Assembly: GCF_900116405.1 (NCBI RefSeq) | Contig: NZ_FPAQ01000002.1 | Span: 141,001-200,408 of the forward strand | Length of the DNA stretch: 59,408 nt | Direction: 5' to 3' | Origin: Halomonas saccharevitans | Lineage (GTDB): Bacteria > Pseudomonadota > Gammaproteobacteria > Pseudomonadales > Halomonadaceae | Shown here: positions 15,554 through 24,649 of the stretch, one piece after another | Position numbering within the stretch: the stretch's first letter is position 1 | How the letters are laid out: every line of letters begins with the position of its first letter | The notes under the pieces: generated by a model | The model's database searches: none | What the model was told of the DNA's origin: nothing | What the model saw: only the letters and a program-made list of their open reading frames with translations | Translations under genes and position numbers: made by a program

Positions 15554-15578
15554 AGCGGCTAAGGGCGAGCCGCTTTTT
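15554..15578 (+). terminator. Plus-strand terminator without a gene
   Basis: GCGGCT and AGCCGC form a stem across a 7-base loop, followed by a run of five to six Ts. Genes on both sides are on the minus strand, so this terminator has no evident client. Confidence 0.6.
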
Positions 15579-15626
15579 ACAGCGGCCCGGGATGCGCCGT
15601 TTATTACAGCGGCCCGGGACGCGCCG
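15577..15626. repeat. Direct repeat, 23 bp, two copies
   Basis: Two copies start at 15577 and 15604 (27-bp period) and differ at one base (T versus C at the 17th position). Each begins TTACAGCGGCCCGGGA. Past them, at 15638-15664, a GC-rich hairpin lies just after the end of the symporter gene and could help terminate it. Confidence 0.8.
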
Positions 15627-15668
15627 CGGAGGGACGCGGCGCCGGAGCGGGTCCGGCGCCGCGGGGGA

Positions 15669-16925
15669 TCAGCTCTTGTGAGTGGCGTTGTAGACGCTCT
15701 CGTCTAGCTCGCCTTCGCTCTTGCCGACCAGGGTGGTGACCATCAGGTCGCCGGCCACGTTGACGCTGGTGCGGGCCATGTCGAGGATGCGGTCGATGCC
15801 GGCGATCACCGCGATCGCCTCCAGCGGGAGGCCGATCTGGGCCATCACGATGGAGAGCATCACCAGGCCCGCGCCGGGCACGCCGGCGGTACCGATAGAG
15901 GCCAGGGTACCGGTCACGATGATCATGCCGTAGTCCATCATGCTGAGCTCGACGCCCAGCAGCTGGGCGATGAATACCGCCACTACGCCCTGGTAGATGG
16001 CCGTGCCGTCCATGTTGATGGTGGCACCCACCGGCAGCACGAAGCCGGCCACGCCCTCGGAGACGCCGAGGTTCTTCTGGGCGCAGCGCAGCGAGACCGG
16101 CAGGGTGCCGGAGGAGGAGGCCGAGGAGTAGGCCACCACCAGAGCATCGAGGATGCCCTGCAGGTAGCGCACCGGGTTGAGGCGGCCGAGCAGCGCCAGC
16201 AGGCCGGAGTAGACGACCAGCACGTGCACCACGCTGGCCAGGTAGGCCACGCCGATGACCTTGGCCAGCGGCAGCAGCACCTCGAGGCCGTAGCTGCCCG
16301 AGACGTGGGCGATCAGGCCGAACACGCCGAACGGGGCGAGGGCCATGACGAAGCTGGTCAGCTTGTACATCGCCTCGGCGAAGCTCTCGAAGACGCGCAC
16401 GACCGGCTCGCCCTTCTCGCCGATCAGGGTCAGCGAGATGCCGAGCCCGATGGCGAAGACGATGATCTGCAGGATGTTGCCGTTGGCCAGCGCGTCGATG
16501 GGGTTCTGGGGCACCAGGCCGACCAGGATCTCCACCAGGCTGGGGGCCTCCTTGGCCTCCATGCCGGACTCGAAGCTCATCTCCAGGCCCACGCCGGGCT
16601 GGAAGATCAGCGAGGCCAGCAGGCCGATGGCGATGGCGAAGGCGGTGGTGATCAGGTACAGGCCGATGGTGCGCACGCCGATGCGGCCCATCTTCTGCGG
16701 GTCGCGCATCGCCGTGATGCCCACCACCAGGGTGGAGAACACCAGCGGCACGATCAGCATCTTGATGGCGCTGATGAAGACGTCACCAATGGGCTTGAAG
16801 ACGCTGGCGTCCTCGCCCATCAGCGCGCCGGCGAGGATGCCGAGCGCCAGGCCGGCGAGGATCTTCTGCCACAGGGGAATGCGCCGCCACACGTTGGTGG
16901 GCGCGGCCGTCGAGGGGCTCGTCAC
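15669..16925 (-). CDS. Dicarboxylate/amino acid:cation symporter (DAACS)
   Basis: This is a 418-aa inner-membrane secondary transporter of the GltP/GltT/DctA type, which takes up glutamate, aspartate or C4-dicarboxylates with Na+ or H+. Diagnostic segments are the serine-rich hairpin AYSSASSSGTLPVS, the unwound helix NMDGTAIYQG, and TLASIGTAGVPGAG followed by DRILDMARTSVNVAGD in the last helices. About eight transmembrane helices are evident. It starts with GTG at 16925, supported by AAAGGAGTA. The choice between glutamate and dicarboxylate as substrate cannot be made from the motifs alone. Confidence 0.92.
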   Translation of the reverse strand: MTSPSTAAPTNVWRRIPLWQKILAGLALGILAGALMGEDASVFKPIGDVFISAIKMLIVPLVFSTLVVGITAMRDPQKMGRIGVRTIGLYLITTAFAIAIGLLASLIFQPGVGLEMSFESGMEAKEAPSLVEILVGLVPQNPIDALANGNILQIIVFAIGLGISLTLIGEKGEPVVRVFESFAEAMYKLTSFVMALAPFGVFGLIAHVSGSYGLEVLLPLAKVIGVAYLASVVHVLVVYSGLLALLGRLNPVRYLQGILDALVVAYSSASSSGTLPVSLRCAQKNLGVSEGVAGFVLPVGATINMDGTAIYQGVVAVFIAQLLGVELSMMDYGMIIVTGTLASIGTAGVPGAGLVMLSIVMAQIGLPLEAIAVIAGIDRILDMARTSVNVAGDLMVTTLVGKSEGELDESVYNATHKS

Positions 16926-17083
16926 GTCGGTACTCCTTTCTGCAAAACAGCTTTTATGTGGTGGTTGTCAGTTCCGGAAAGCGATTCTACAGAAAGAAAA
17001 ACCATTAATCTTTGATTAAACGAACGGCTTCTTGCGAGATGGCGACGAGTGCGGCGACCCGCGCCGCGGGCCGCCCGGGGGGA

Positions 17084-17851
17084 TCACAGCGCCTCGTCGA
17101 GCAGACTCAGGAAGGCGGCCCAGGACTTCTCGTCGGCCCGCGCCTGGTAGCGCTCGCTGCCGAAGACGGTGAAGGCGTGGGGCGCGCCCGAGTAGATCTC
17201 GATCTCGTAGGGGGTGCCGGCGGCCTCGAGCTCACGGCCCAGGGCCGCGACGTCGTCCAGCGAGATCGAGCCATCGGCGCCGCCGTGGGCCACCAGGATC
17301 GGTCCGGTATCGGCGCGATAGCCCTGGCCGTCGGGGGTGGTCAGGCCGCCGTGGAAGGTAGCGAAGCCGGCCATCTCCCCGGCCGCGTCCGAACGGGCGA
17401 GCTCCAGCACCACCGCGCCCCCGAAGCAGTAGCCCATGATCACCACCGGGCCGGCGGCCCCCTGGGCGCGCGCCTCCTCGAGGCCGGCCAGGGTCAGGCG
17501 GCGCATGCGCTCGCGATCCTCGTAGAGTCGCGCGGTCTCGGCCTTCTTGGCGTCCGTCTCCACCGGGCGATTACCCTGTCCGTACAGATCGATGGCGAAG
17601 GCGTCGACGCCCAGCTCGGCGAGCATGTCGGCGCGCCGGCGCTCGTAGTCGGTGAGGCCGTCCCAGTCGTGGACGATCAGCACGGTGCCGCGGGATTCAT
17701 CCGGGGCGCTCGCCAGGTAGCCGGCGAAGGCCTCGCCGTCCACGGCGTAGTCGATGGCCTGGCCGGCGGGTTGATCGGCCTGGGCATGGCTCATGAAAAA
17801 CGTGAGGGGAGTGATGAGGGCGAAGGCGAGGGGCGTCAGGCGTGGTGTCAT
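17084..17851 (-). CDS. Exported dienelactone hydrolase-family protein
   Basis: The 255-aa precursor has a signal peptide (to about residue 24, SHAQA) and an alpha/beta-hydrolase domain of the dienelactone hydrolase family. The nucleophile motif is GYCFGG (Cys), the Asp of the triad is probably in AHGGADGSIS, and the His is in GAPHAFTVFG. Family members cleave dienelactones and other small esters; a periplasmic location suggests a general esterase here. GAGGTCACC precedes the ATG at 17851. The neighbouring genes do not indicate an aromatic degradation pathway. Confidence 0.88.
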   Translation of the reverse strand: MTPRLTPLAFALITPLTFFMSHAQADQPAGQAIDYAVDGEAFAGYLASAPDESRGTVLIVHDWDGLTDYERRRADMLAELGVDAFAIDLYGQGNRPVETDAKKAETARLYEDRERMRRLTLAGLEEARAQGAAGPVVIMGYCFGGAVVLELARSDAAGEMAGFATFHGGLTTPDGQGYRADTGPILVAHGGADGSISLDDVAALGRELEAAGTPYEIEIYSGAPHAFTVFGSERYQARADEKSWAAFLSLLDEAL

Positions 17852-18047
17852 GGTGACCTCTTGGCAGGGGGAACGGCCCTCAGTATAGGTCGGGGTGTGC
17901 GGTTGCGTTGAAGCGTGTGTGCGAACCCTTAAGCACTGGCGTTCCGCCATTTTGATCAATGACTTGGCGAGTTCCGACGGGCCCGAAGCGTTGGCAGCGC
18001 CGGCTTGTGTTTTACTCCTCGGCCTTCCAGATTGGGAGGTGTGATTC

Positions 18048-19295
18048 ATGCAGTTCATGATCCGAGCAACCAGAGCGAGACTAACAATCATGAAGAAACG
18101 CGTTCTAGCGACGGCGGTGGCGGCGACCACCCTGGCCCTCTCCGGCATGGCGCAGGCCGAGGTCAAGGTCGGCTTCCTGGGTGGCTTCACCGGCGGCATC
18201 GAGAGCCTGACGCCGCCGATCTTCGACGGCGCCCAGCTGGCGGTGAGTCAGGTCAACGAGCAGGGCGGCCTGCTGGGCGGCCAGGAGCTGGTGATGCCCA
18301 CCGGCGACACTACCTGTTCCGATGCCTCGGCCGCCTCGAATGCCGCCGACCGCATGGTCAACACCGAGCAGGTCACCGCCATCGTCGGGGCTCTGTGCAC
18401 CGGCGCGACCATCGCCGCGGCCAACAACGCCGCCGTCCCGGGCGGGGTGACCATGGTCTCGCCGGCCTCCACGGCGCCGGCGGTGACCGACCTCGACGAC
18501 AACGACCTGGTGTTCCGCACCGTGCCCTCGGATGCCTTCCAGGGCGAAATGCTCGCCAAGCTGCTGATCTCCAAAGACATCGAGGAAGTCGTCGTCACCT
18601 ACGTCAACAACGACTACGGCCGCGGCCTCTCCGAGGCCTTCAGCGCGGCCTTCGAGGCCGCGGGCGGCACGGTGGTGGAGAACCTCGCCCACGAGGACAA
18701 TCGCGCCGACTACCGCTCGGAGCTGGGGATCCTCTCCTCCACCGGCGTGCCGAACCTGGTGGTGCTGGCCTACGCCGACACCTCCGGCCAGACGGTGGTG
18801 CGCCAGGCCTACGAGAGCGGCATGTTCACCCAGTACATCGGGGCCGACGGCATGGTCGGCGACAGCCTGGTCGAGGCCATCGGCGCCGACGTGCTCGACG
18901 GCATGATCGCCACCCGCCCGGGCAGCCCCGAATTGCCGGGCACCGAGATGTTCCAGGCCCAGGCCGAGGAAGCCGGCATCGATCCCAGCGCGGTGTTCGC
19001 CGCCCAGGCCTACGACGCCGCCTTCCTGGTGGCGCTGGCCATCGAACAGCACGGCAGCGCCGAGCGCGAGGGGCTCAACGAGGCGCTGCGCAGCGTGGCC
19101 AGCGCGCCGGGCGAGGTGGTGCTGCCCGGCGAGTGGGAGAAGGCGGTGGAGCTGATCGCCGCCGGCACCGAGATCAACTACGAGGGCGCCTCCGGCACCC
19201 ACGAGTTCGATGCCAACGGCGATGTGCCGGGCGTGGTGCTGGAGATGGTGATCGAGGACGGCACCTTTACCAGCCAGGGCTACGTCGACCTCTGA
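18048..19295 (+). CDS. Branched-chain amino acid-type ABC binding protein
   Basis: This is a periplasmic binding protein of the Leu/Ile/Val (LivK, Peripla_BP_6) family: EVKVGFLGGFTGGIESL at the mature N-terminus, GGQELVMPTGDTTCS, VSPASTAPAVTD and YVNNDYGRGL, about 375 mature residues. The start is ambiguous. ATG 18048 has an excellent GGGAGGTG six bases upstream and gives a long n-region; ATG 18090 gives the textbook signal peptide MKKRVLATAVAATTLALSG but only a weak ribosome site. I annotate the first. The gene has its own terminator and lies 2.2 kb from the convergent livGFHM genes, which probably encode its membrane partners. Confidence 0.9.
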   Translation: MQFMIRATRARLTIMKKRVLATAVAATTLALSGMAQAEVKVGFLGGFTGGIESLTPPIFDGAQLAVSQVNEQGGLLGGQELVMPTGDTTCSDASAASNAADRMVNTEQVTAIVGALCTGATIAAANNAAVPGGVTMVSPASTAPAVTDLDDNDLVFRTVPSDAFQGEMLAKLLISKDIEEVVVTYVNNDYGRGLSEAFSAAFEAAGGTVVENLAHEDNRADYRSELGILSSTGVPNLVVLAYADTSGQTVVRQAYESGMFTQYIGADGMVGDSLVEAIGADVLDGMIATRPGSPELPGTEMFQAQAEEAGIDPSAVFAAQAYDAAFLVALAIEQHGSAEREGLNEALRSVASAPGEVVLPGEWEKAVELIAAGTEINYEGASGTHEFDANGDVPGVVLEMVIEDGTFTSQGYVDL

Positions 19296-19330
19296 GGGTC
19301 GCGCTCCCGTTGATCGGAGGCGAATGAACG

Positions 19331-19362
19331 AGGGCCCCGGCGGGCAACCGCCGGGGCTTTTC
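19331..19362 (+). terminator. Terminator of the binding-protein gene
   Basis: GGCCCCGGCGG and CCGCCGGGGC pair across GCAA and run into TTTT, about 35 bases after the stop codon. The 265 bases from here to the next gene hold an AT-rich stretch (19374-19425), the likely chemoreceptor promoter region, and no further feature I can name. Confidence 0.88.
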
Positions 19363-19627
19363 TGTGAGGGGTAAATACATAATCATTAATTTAGTTTCAT
19401 ATTTAGCAACAAAGCTTGATCTACATCATTCGGCGGCACCGCCCAATCCCGACAATGGGACGATGTGAGGCACCGCCTCGCCAGGCCAGCGGCCAGAGCC
19501 CCCCATAACATCCATGCTTGCCGTCGGCCCGATCCTCGCCCCCGCGGCACGCCGAGGGTCGGGGCCCGCCGTCACCTCGTGGCGCTGGCGAGCTTTCGCC
19601 ACTTCTGTTTCCCTGGGAGACCCAATA

Positions 19628-21433
19628 ATGAACAATGCTTCCTCCGCCGCGCCCCCCCGGTTTCGCCTGCTGCGGTTCGTCACCGACAGCCTGCAGGTGA
19701 AGATCCTGCTGCTGGTCCTCATGCCGCTGATTCTCTCCTCCTCCTGCCTGCTGCTGCTCGAAGGGTATGGCGGCATTCAGGCCAATCAGCAACAGGTCGA
19801 GCAGCAGCGTGAGCTGCTGCTCGAGGCGCGCCAGCGCGGCGTGCGGGGCCACGTCGAGCTCGCCACGTCCATGGTGGAACGAATCGCCGCCACGGTGCCC
19901 GACACCGACGAGGCGAAACGACGCGCCATGGAGTTGCTCGATAGCCTGCGCTTCGAGGGCGACAACTACATCTTTGCCTTCGAGTCGGACGGCCACATGC
20001 TGGTGCAGCCGGCGGCGCCCGACACGGTGGGCACCAACATGTTCGGGGCCACCGACGCCAACGGCATTCACATGATCCGCGACATGGCCCAGCTGGCCGC
20101 GCTGGGCGGCGGTTCCTATCGGTACGAGTGGCCGGACCCCGAGACCGGCGAGCCCGAGCCCAAACACTCCTATGTCGCCTCCGTCGAGCCCTGGGGCTGG
20201 GTGATCGGGGCCGGCGTCTATGTCAGTGATATCGAGGCGGCCATGGCGGGTATCGAGGCGGCGGCCGAGGAGTCGCTCATCGCTTCTCTGGTCCGGCTCT
20301 GGAGCCTGGGCACCGTGGCCAACCTGATCATCGCGGCTTTCGCGATGTGGCTGGCGCGCCGCACGGTTCACCAGGTGCGCTACACGGCCTCGACCATCAA
20401 GGAGGTCGCCAGCGAGGTGGCGGCCGGCCGGGGGGATCTGACCCGGCGCCTGACCGTTCGCAGCCGCGACGAGATCGGCGAGCTGGGCGAGCAGTTCAAC
20501 GCCTTCCTCGAGCGCATGCAGTCGATGCTGCGCGACGTGCGCCACGGCGCCAACGCGGTCTCCTGGGCGGCCAACGATATCGCCCAGGGCAGCGAGGAGC
20601 TGGCGGCACGCACCGACCAGGCCGCGGACAGCCTGCAGCAGACCTCCTCGGCCATGGAGGAGATCACCTCCACGGTGGAGAACAACGCCAGCCACACCGA
20701 GCAGGCCGACCAGCTGGTCACCGCCACCTCCGGTGTCGCCCAGCAGGGCCAGGCGGCCATGCAGGGCGTCGAGAAGACGATGGGCGACATCAACCGCTCG
20801 TCGTCGCAGATCGGCGATATCGTCTCGATGATCGACTCCATCGCCTTCCAGACCAATATCCTGGCGCTCAACGCCTCGGTCGAGGCGGCGCGTGCCGGCG
20901 AGCACGGTCGCGGCTTCGCCGTGGTGGCTCAGGAGGTGCGCAAGCTCGCCCAGCGCTCGGCGGAGGCGGCCAGCGAGATCAAGGGCCTGATCGAGTCGTC
21001 GGTGACGCTCTCCCAGGACGGCACCAAGATCGTGCAGCGGGCCGGCGAGACCATGCGTGAGATCTTCGACCGCGTGGGGCAGGTGACGGCCGTGATCTCC
21101 GAGATCAACGCCGGGTCGCGAGAGCAGAGCGCCGGCATCGCGGAGGTCAACACGGCCGTCAATCAGCTCGATACCATGACCCAGCAGAATGCCACCATGG
21201 TCGAGCAGAGCTCCGACACGGCCGCCCAGATGCGCCGCCAGGCCGAGCAGCTCAGCGGCCTGATCAGCGGCTTCGTGCTGGGCGATGAGCGCGAGGAGAG
21301 CGCCCTTCATGCCAGCCACCATGCGAGCCAGGCGTCGTCCACCGCCTCGGCGACGCCGGCGTCCGACGAGGCCTCGCCCCGGGCGCGTTTGTCGAAGGCC
21401 GAGGAGCGTGAGCCCGAGTGGGAGGCCTTCTAG
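19628..21433 (+). CDS. Methyl-accepting chemotaxis protein with Cache sensor
   Basis: This is a 601-aa transmembrane chemoreceptor. After a first membrane segment (residues ~22-43) comes a periplasmic single-Cache domain with GDNYIFAFESDGHMLVQP and SYVASVEPWGWVIGAGVYV. A second membrane segment (~225-245) leads into a HAMP linker (TRRLTVRSRDEIGELG) and a signalling domain with the conserved tip IDSIAFQTNILALNASVEAA RAGEHGRGFAVVA. The protein ends in EWEAF, matching the xWxxF pentapeptide that tethers CheR and CheB in E. coli-type receptors. The start is supported by GGGAGA. No other chemotaxis gene is nearby. The ligand is probably a small organic acid or amine, but this is not determinable. 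Confidence 0.93.
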   Translation: MNNASSAAPPRFRLLRFVTDSLQVKILLLVLMPLILSSSCLLLLEGYGGIQANQQQVEQQRELLLEARQRGVRGHVELATSMVERIAATVPDTDEAKRRAMELLDSLRFEGDNYIFAFESDGHMLVQPAAPDTVGTNMFGATDANGIHMIRDMAQLAALGGGSYRYEWPDPETGEPEPKHSYVASVEPWGWVIGAGVYVSDIEAAMAGIEAAAEESLIASLVRLWSLGTVANLIIAAFAMWLARRTVHQVRYTASTIKEVASEVAAGRGDLTRRLTVRSRDEIGELGEQFNAFLERMQSMLRDVRHGANAVSWAANDIAQGSEELAARTDQAADSLQQTSSAMEEITSTVENNASHTEQADQLVTATSGVAQQGQAAMQGVEKTMGDINRSSSQIGDIVSMIDSIAFQTNILALNASVEAARAGEHGRGFAVVAQEVRKLAQRSAEAASEIKGLIESSVTLSQDGTKIVQRAGETMREIFDRVGQVTAVISEINAGSREQSAGIAEVNTAVNQLDTMTQQNATMVEQSSDTAAQMRRQAEQLSGLISGFVLGDEREESALHASHHASQASSTASATPASDEASPRARLSKAEEREPEWEAF

Positions 21434-21527
21434 CGGCAGCCGGCCCGCTCGTCACCTGACGAACGGGCCGGTCAGCCAACAAGAGAGATGCCATCGGCCC
21501 GGGACCGCGTCCCGGGCCGATGACGTG

Positions 21528-22829
21528 TCAGGCCACGTGCCTGACCTTCTCCGGCAGCAGCCCCTTGGGCGCGAAGCGCAGCACCAGGGTGATCAGCAGC
21601 CCGATCACGAACACCCGCGCCTGCAGCGCTCGGCTGTCCATGTTGGTGGGCGCCTCCCAGCCGAAGGTGCCCTCGCCGAAGGCGACGACCAGCTCCATCA
21701 CAAACAGCGCCAGCGGCTCGGACATGATCCAGATGAGATAGACCGCTACGGCGCCGAAGATGGTGCCCAGGTTATTGCCGGGACCGCCCAGGATGACCAT
21801 CACCAGGACCAGGAAGGTGTGGTTGAGCGGCAGGTAGCCCTGGGGATCGAACATGCTGTTGAAGCTGCCGAGCGCGGCGCCGCCGATGCCCATCAAGATG
21901 CAGCCCAGCACGAAGATCTCCAGACGACGCCGGTTGATGTCCTTGCCCATGGCGGCGGCAGAGAGCTCGTTGTCGCGAATGGCGCGGATCATCCGCCCCC
22001 AGGGGGCGTGATAGGCGCGACTCAGCAGGAAGAAGATCACCGCGATCATCACCGCGGTCACCGACAGGTACATCGCCCGGGCCAGGGTGAAGCCGACCTC
22101 GGCAGGGCCCGGCACCGGCCAGGGCAGTGGCGAGACGGTGGCGGTGCCGCGGGTCAGCCAGTCGGAGTTCTTGAGGAAGGCCTTGATGATCTCGGCGATG
22201 CCCAGGGTCGCGATTGCCAGGTAGTCGCTGCGCAGCCCCAGGCAGACCCGGCCGATGAAGAAGCCCACTGCGCCTGCCAGCGCGCCGCCGACGATCCAGC
22301 CCACGCCGACCGGCAGCCCCAGGCCGCCGATGAAACCGGCCTGGGACTCGATCTGATCGGTCACGTCGCGCAGGGCGTTGATCACCACCAGGTAGAGCAC
22401 GACCCCGAGCACCACGGCGATGACGGTGCGCAGCCGCTTCGGCACGCCGAGCCGGTCGAGCCGGGTGGCGCCGAGCACGACGAGGATGGCGGCCAGCATG
22501 GCGAGCAGCACCAGGCCAAGCTCGCCGGGCAGCTCGCTGCCCCAGAACGCCTCGTTGACCGGGATGCTGAAGAACATGGCGCTGAAGCCGCCCAGGGCCA
22601 CGAAGCCCATCACCCCGGCATTGAACTGTCCGGCATAGCCCCACTGGATGGTCAGGCCGAGGGCCAGGATGGCGTAGCAGGAGGCCTCCACCAGCATGCG
22701 GGTGCTGTAGGCACTGCCCATCGCGGCGTAGACGCCGAGCACGGCCGCCAGCAGGGCGAGGAAGAGCAGTATTTCCCGCAGCGGCAGGCGGCTGGGGGTG
22801 GCGACGATATCGGTGCGTCTGGTTTCCAT
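21528..22829 (-). CDS. livM: Liv ABC transporter permease LivM
   Basis: This is the inner-membrane permease subunit of a branched-chain amino acid-type ABC transporter. The 433-aa product has about ten hydrophobic helices, the LivM signature GYAGQFNAGVMGFVALGG and the cytoplasmic EAA-like loop AIRDNELSAAAMGKDINRRRLE that contacts the ATPases. It is slightly longer than most LivM proteins. Its start codon overlaps the livH stop by one base (TGATG), so it is translationally coupled. It is the last gene of livG-livF-livH-livM. Confidence 0.93.
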   Translation of the reverse strand: METRRTDIVATPSRLPLREILLFLALLAAVLGVYAAMGSAYSTRMLVEASCYAILALGLTIQWGYAGQFNAGVMGFVALGGFSAMFFSIPVNEAFWGSELPGELGLVLLAMLAAILVVLGATRLDRLGVPKRLRTVIAVVLGVVLYLVVINALRDVTDQIESQAGFIGGLGLPVGVGWIVGGALAGAVGFFIGRVCLGLRSDYLAIATLGIAEIIKAFLKNSDWLTRGTATVSPLPWPVPGPAEVGFTLARAMYLSVTAVMIAVIFFLLSRAYHAPWGRMIRAIRDNELSAAAMGKDINRRRLEIFVLGCILMGIGGAALGSFNSMFDPQGYLPLNHTFLVLVMVILGGPGNNLGTIFGAVAVYLIWIMSEPLALFVMELVVAFGEGTFGWEAPTNMDSRALQARVFVIGLLITLVLRFAPKGLLPEKVRHVA

Positions 22830-23833
22830 CAGATCACCTTGCCCTTGAAGATGCCGGTGGGGCGCCACACCAGGATGACGACCAGGATGAAGAAGGGCAC
22901 CACGATCTTGTACTCGGTGCCGACGAAGGCGAGATTGCCGGCCTGGGTCAGCCACTCCGGCAGGCTGTCCCGGAAGGGCCTGAGCAGCACGCTCCAGTTG
23001 AACACCGCCAGGGTCTCGGCGAAGCCCACCACGAAGCCACCGGCCACCGCCCCGAAGGGATGACCCACGCCGCCGACGATGGCGGCGGCGAAGATCGGCA
23101 GCAGCAGGAAGAAGCTGAGATCGGGCTTGAAGGTGACGTCCAGCGACAGCAGGGTGCCGGCGATGGCGGCGAGCCCGCCGGCGATCACCCAGGTCACGGC
23201 GACGATGGTGTTGGTGTTGATGCCCGAGGCCTGGGCCAGGTCGGGGTTGTCGGACATGGCGCGCATCGCCTTGCCGAGCCGCGAGCGGGTCAGGAAGAGG
23301 TGCAGGCCCACCACGGTGACCAGGGTGATCCCGAAGAGCCAGAGCTGCGGCTCGGTGATCACCACCGGCACCCGCACGCCCTCGAAGGGCAGGGCGAGGC
23401 GGAATATCTCCTTGCGATCATCGACGTAGAGGCTCTGGCCGCCGGTGCCCGAGAACAGCCGGATCAGGCCCTGTAGCATCAGCGTCACCCCCAGCGAGCC
23501 GATCACCAGCACGATGGGCTTGACGCCGTGGGCGCGCAGCGGCTTGTAGAAGGCGCGGTCGATGCCCACCGCGAGCAGCGCCGTGAGCGCCATGGCCACC
23601 GGCAGCAGCACCAGCGCGGCGGGCACGCCGAAGGCCGCCCCGGCCCCCGGGAAGGCGCTGGCCAGCAGCAGCACCATGAAGGCGCCGAAGGTCATCATGT
23701 CGCCATGAGCGAAGTGGGCGAAGCGCATGATGCTGAAGATCAGCGTCACGCCCACCGCGCCGATGGCGTAGATCGAGCCGGTCACGCTGCCGGCGATCAC
23801 CACGTTGTTGATGAAGAAGACGAGTTCGTTCAC
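22829..23833 (-). CDS. livH: Liv ABC transporter permease LivH
   Basis: This is the second permease subunit, 334 aa, with about eight transmembrane helices. Family features are GSIYAIGAVGVTLIFSIMRFAHFAHGDMM near the N-terminus, the coupling loop AMRAMSDNPDLAQASGINTN and AAIVGGVGHPFGAVAGGFVVG. It pairs with LivM to form the substrate pore. It lies 28 bp downstream of livF and overlaps livM by one base. Confidence 0.94.
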   Translation of the reverse strand: MNELVFFINNVVIAGSVTGSIYAIGAVGVTLIFSIMRFAHFAHGDMMTFGAFMVLLLASAFPGAGAAFGVPAALVLLPVAMALTALLAVGIDRAFYKPLRAHGVKPIVLVIGSLGVTLMLQGLIRLFSGTGGQSLYVDDRKEIFRLALPFEGVRVPVVITEPQLWLFGITLVTVVGLHLFLTRSRLGKAMRAMSDNPDLAQASGINTNTIVAVTWVIAGGLAAIAGTLLSLDVTFKPDLSFFLLLPIFAAAIVGGVGHPFGAVAGGFVVGFAETLAVFNWSVLLRPFRDSLPEWLTQAGNLAFVGTEYKIVVPFFILVVILVWRPTGIFKGKVI

Positions 23834-23861
23834 GAAGGATTCTCCAGGTCGGGCGCCGGGA

Positions 23862-24566
23862 CTAGCCGCCGAGGAAGCTCTTGGCGACGTCCGGGTCGGC
23901 CAGCAGGGCGGCCCCGGTATCGGTGAAGCGATTCTGGCCGGCGGCCAGCACGAAGCCCTTGTCGGCGATGCCGAGCGCCTGCTTGGCGTTCTGCTCGACC
24001 ATCAGGATGCCCACGCCGGCCGAGTTGACCCGCTTCACCTGCTCGAAGATCTCGTTCATGTAGAGCGGCGAGAGGCCGGCGGTGGGCTCGTCGAGCAGCA
24101 GCAGGCTGGGTTCGGCCATCAGCGCCCGGCCCATGGCCACCATCTGGCGCTGACCGCCGGAGAGCTCGCCGGCCGGCTGGTGGCGCTTCTCATGGAGCGG
24201 CGGGAAGAACTCAAAGACCTGGGCCAGCATGCGCTTGACGTTGCCCGGCTTGAGGAAGGCGCCCATCTCCAGGTTCTCCTTCACCGTGAGGCTCGGGAAG
24301 ACGTTGTTCTCCTGGGGCACGAAGCCCATCCCCTTCTGCACCAGCTTGTTGGGGGGCAGGTTGTGGATCGGCTCGCCGCGCAGCAGGATCTCGCCCTGGC
24401 TGACGTGGAGCAGCCCGAACACGGCCTTGAGCATGGTGGACTTGCCGGCCCCGTTGGGACCGACGATCACGCCGATCTGGTCGGACTCGATGGCCATGTC
24501 CACCCCGTTGAGGATGTTCATGCCGCCGTAGCCGCCGTGCACGTTGCGTGCGTCGAGTAATGGCAT
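23862..24566 (-). CDS. livF: Liv ABC transporter ATPase LivF
   Basis: This is one of two cytoplasmic ATPases that energise the transporter. The 234-aa product contains Walker A GPNGAGKST, the LivF-type LTVKENLEMGAFL, signature LSGGQRQMVAMGRALM, Walker B LLLLDEPTAGLSP and the switch His region MVEQNAKQAL (Gln in place of the usual His, as in other LivF proteins). The ATG at 24566 gives the usual N-terminus. Confidence 0.95.
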   Translation of the reverse strand: MPLLDARNVHGGYGGMNILNGVDMAIESDQIGVIVGPNGAGKSTMLKAVFGLLHVSQGEILLRGEPIHNLPPNKLVQKGMGFVPQENNVFPSLTVKENLEMGAFLKPGNVKRMLAQVFEFFPPLHEKRHQPAGELSGGQRQMVAMGRALMAEPSLLLLDEPTAGLSPLYMNEIFEQVKRVNSAGVGILMVEQNAKQALGIADKGFVLAAGQNRFTDTGAALLADPDVAKSFLGG

Positions 24567-24649
24567 GGTCAGTCGTTCTCTGCGTTCGTTATCGTTATTG
24601 GCGGCGTCCCGTGGGACGCCGGACCCCCGAGGAGGCATCGGCACACCGC

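Noticed and set aside
16924..17083. Possible gene between the symporter and the dienelactone hydrolase
   Set aside because: There are only short frames; the AT-rich part fits the symporter promoter.
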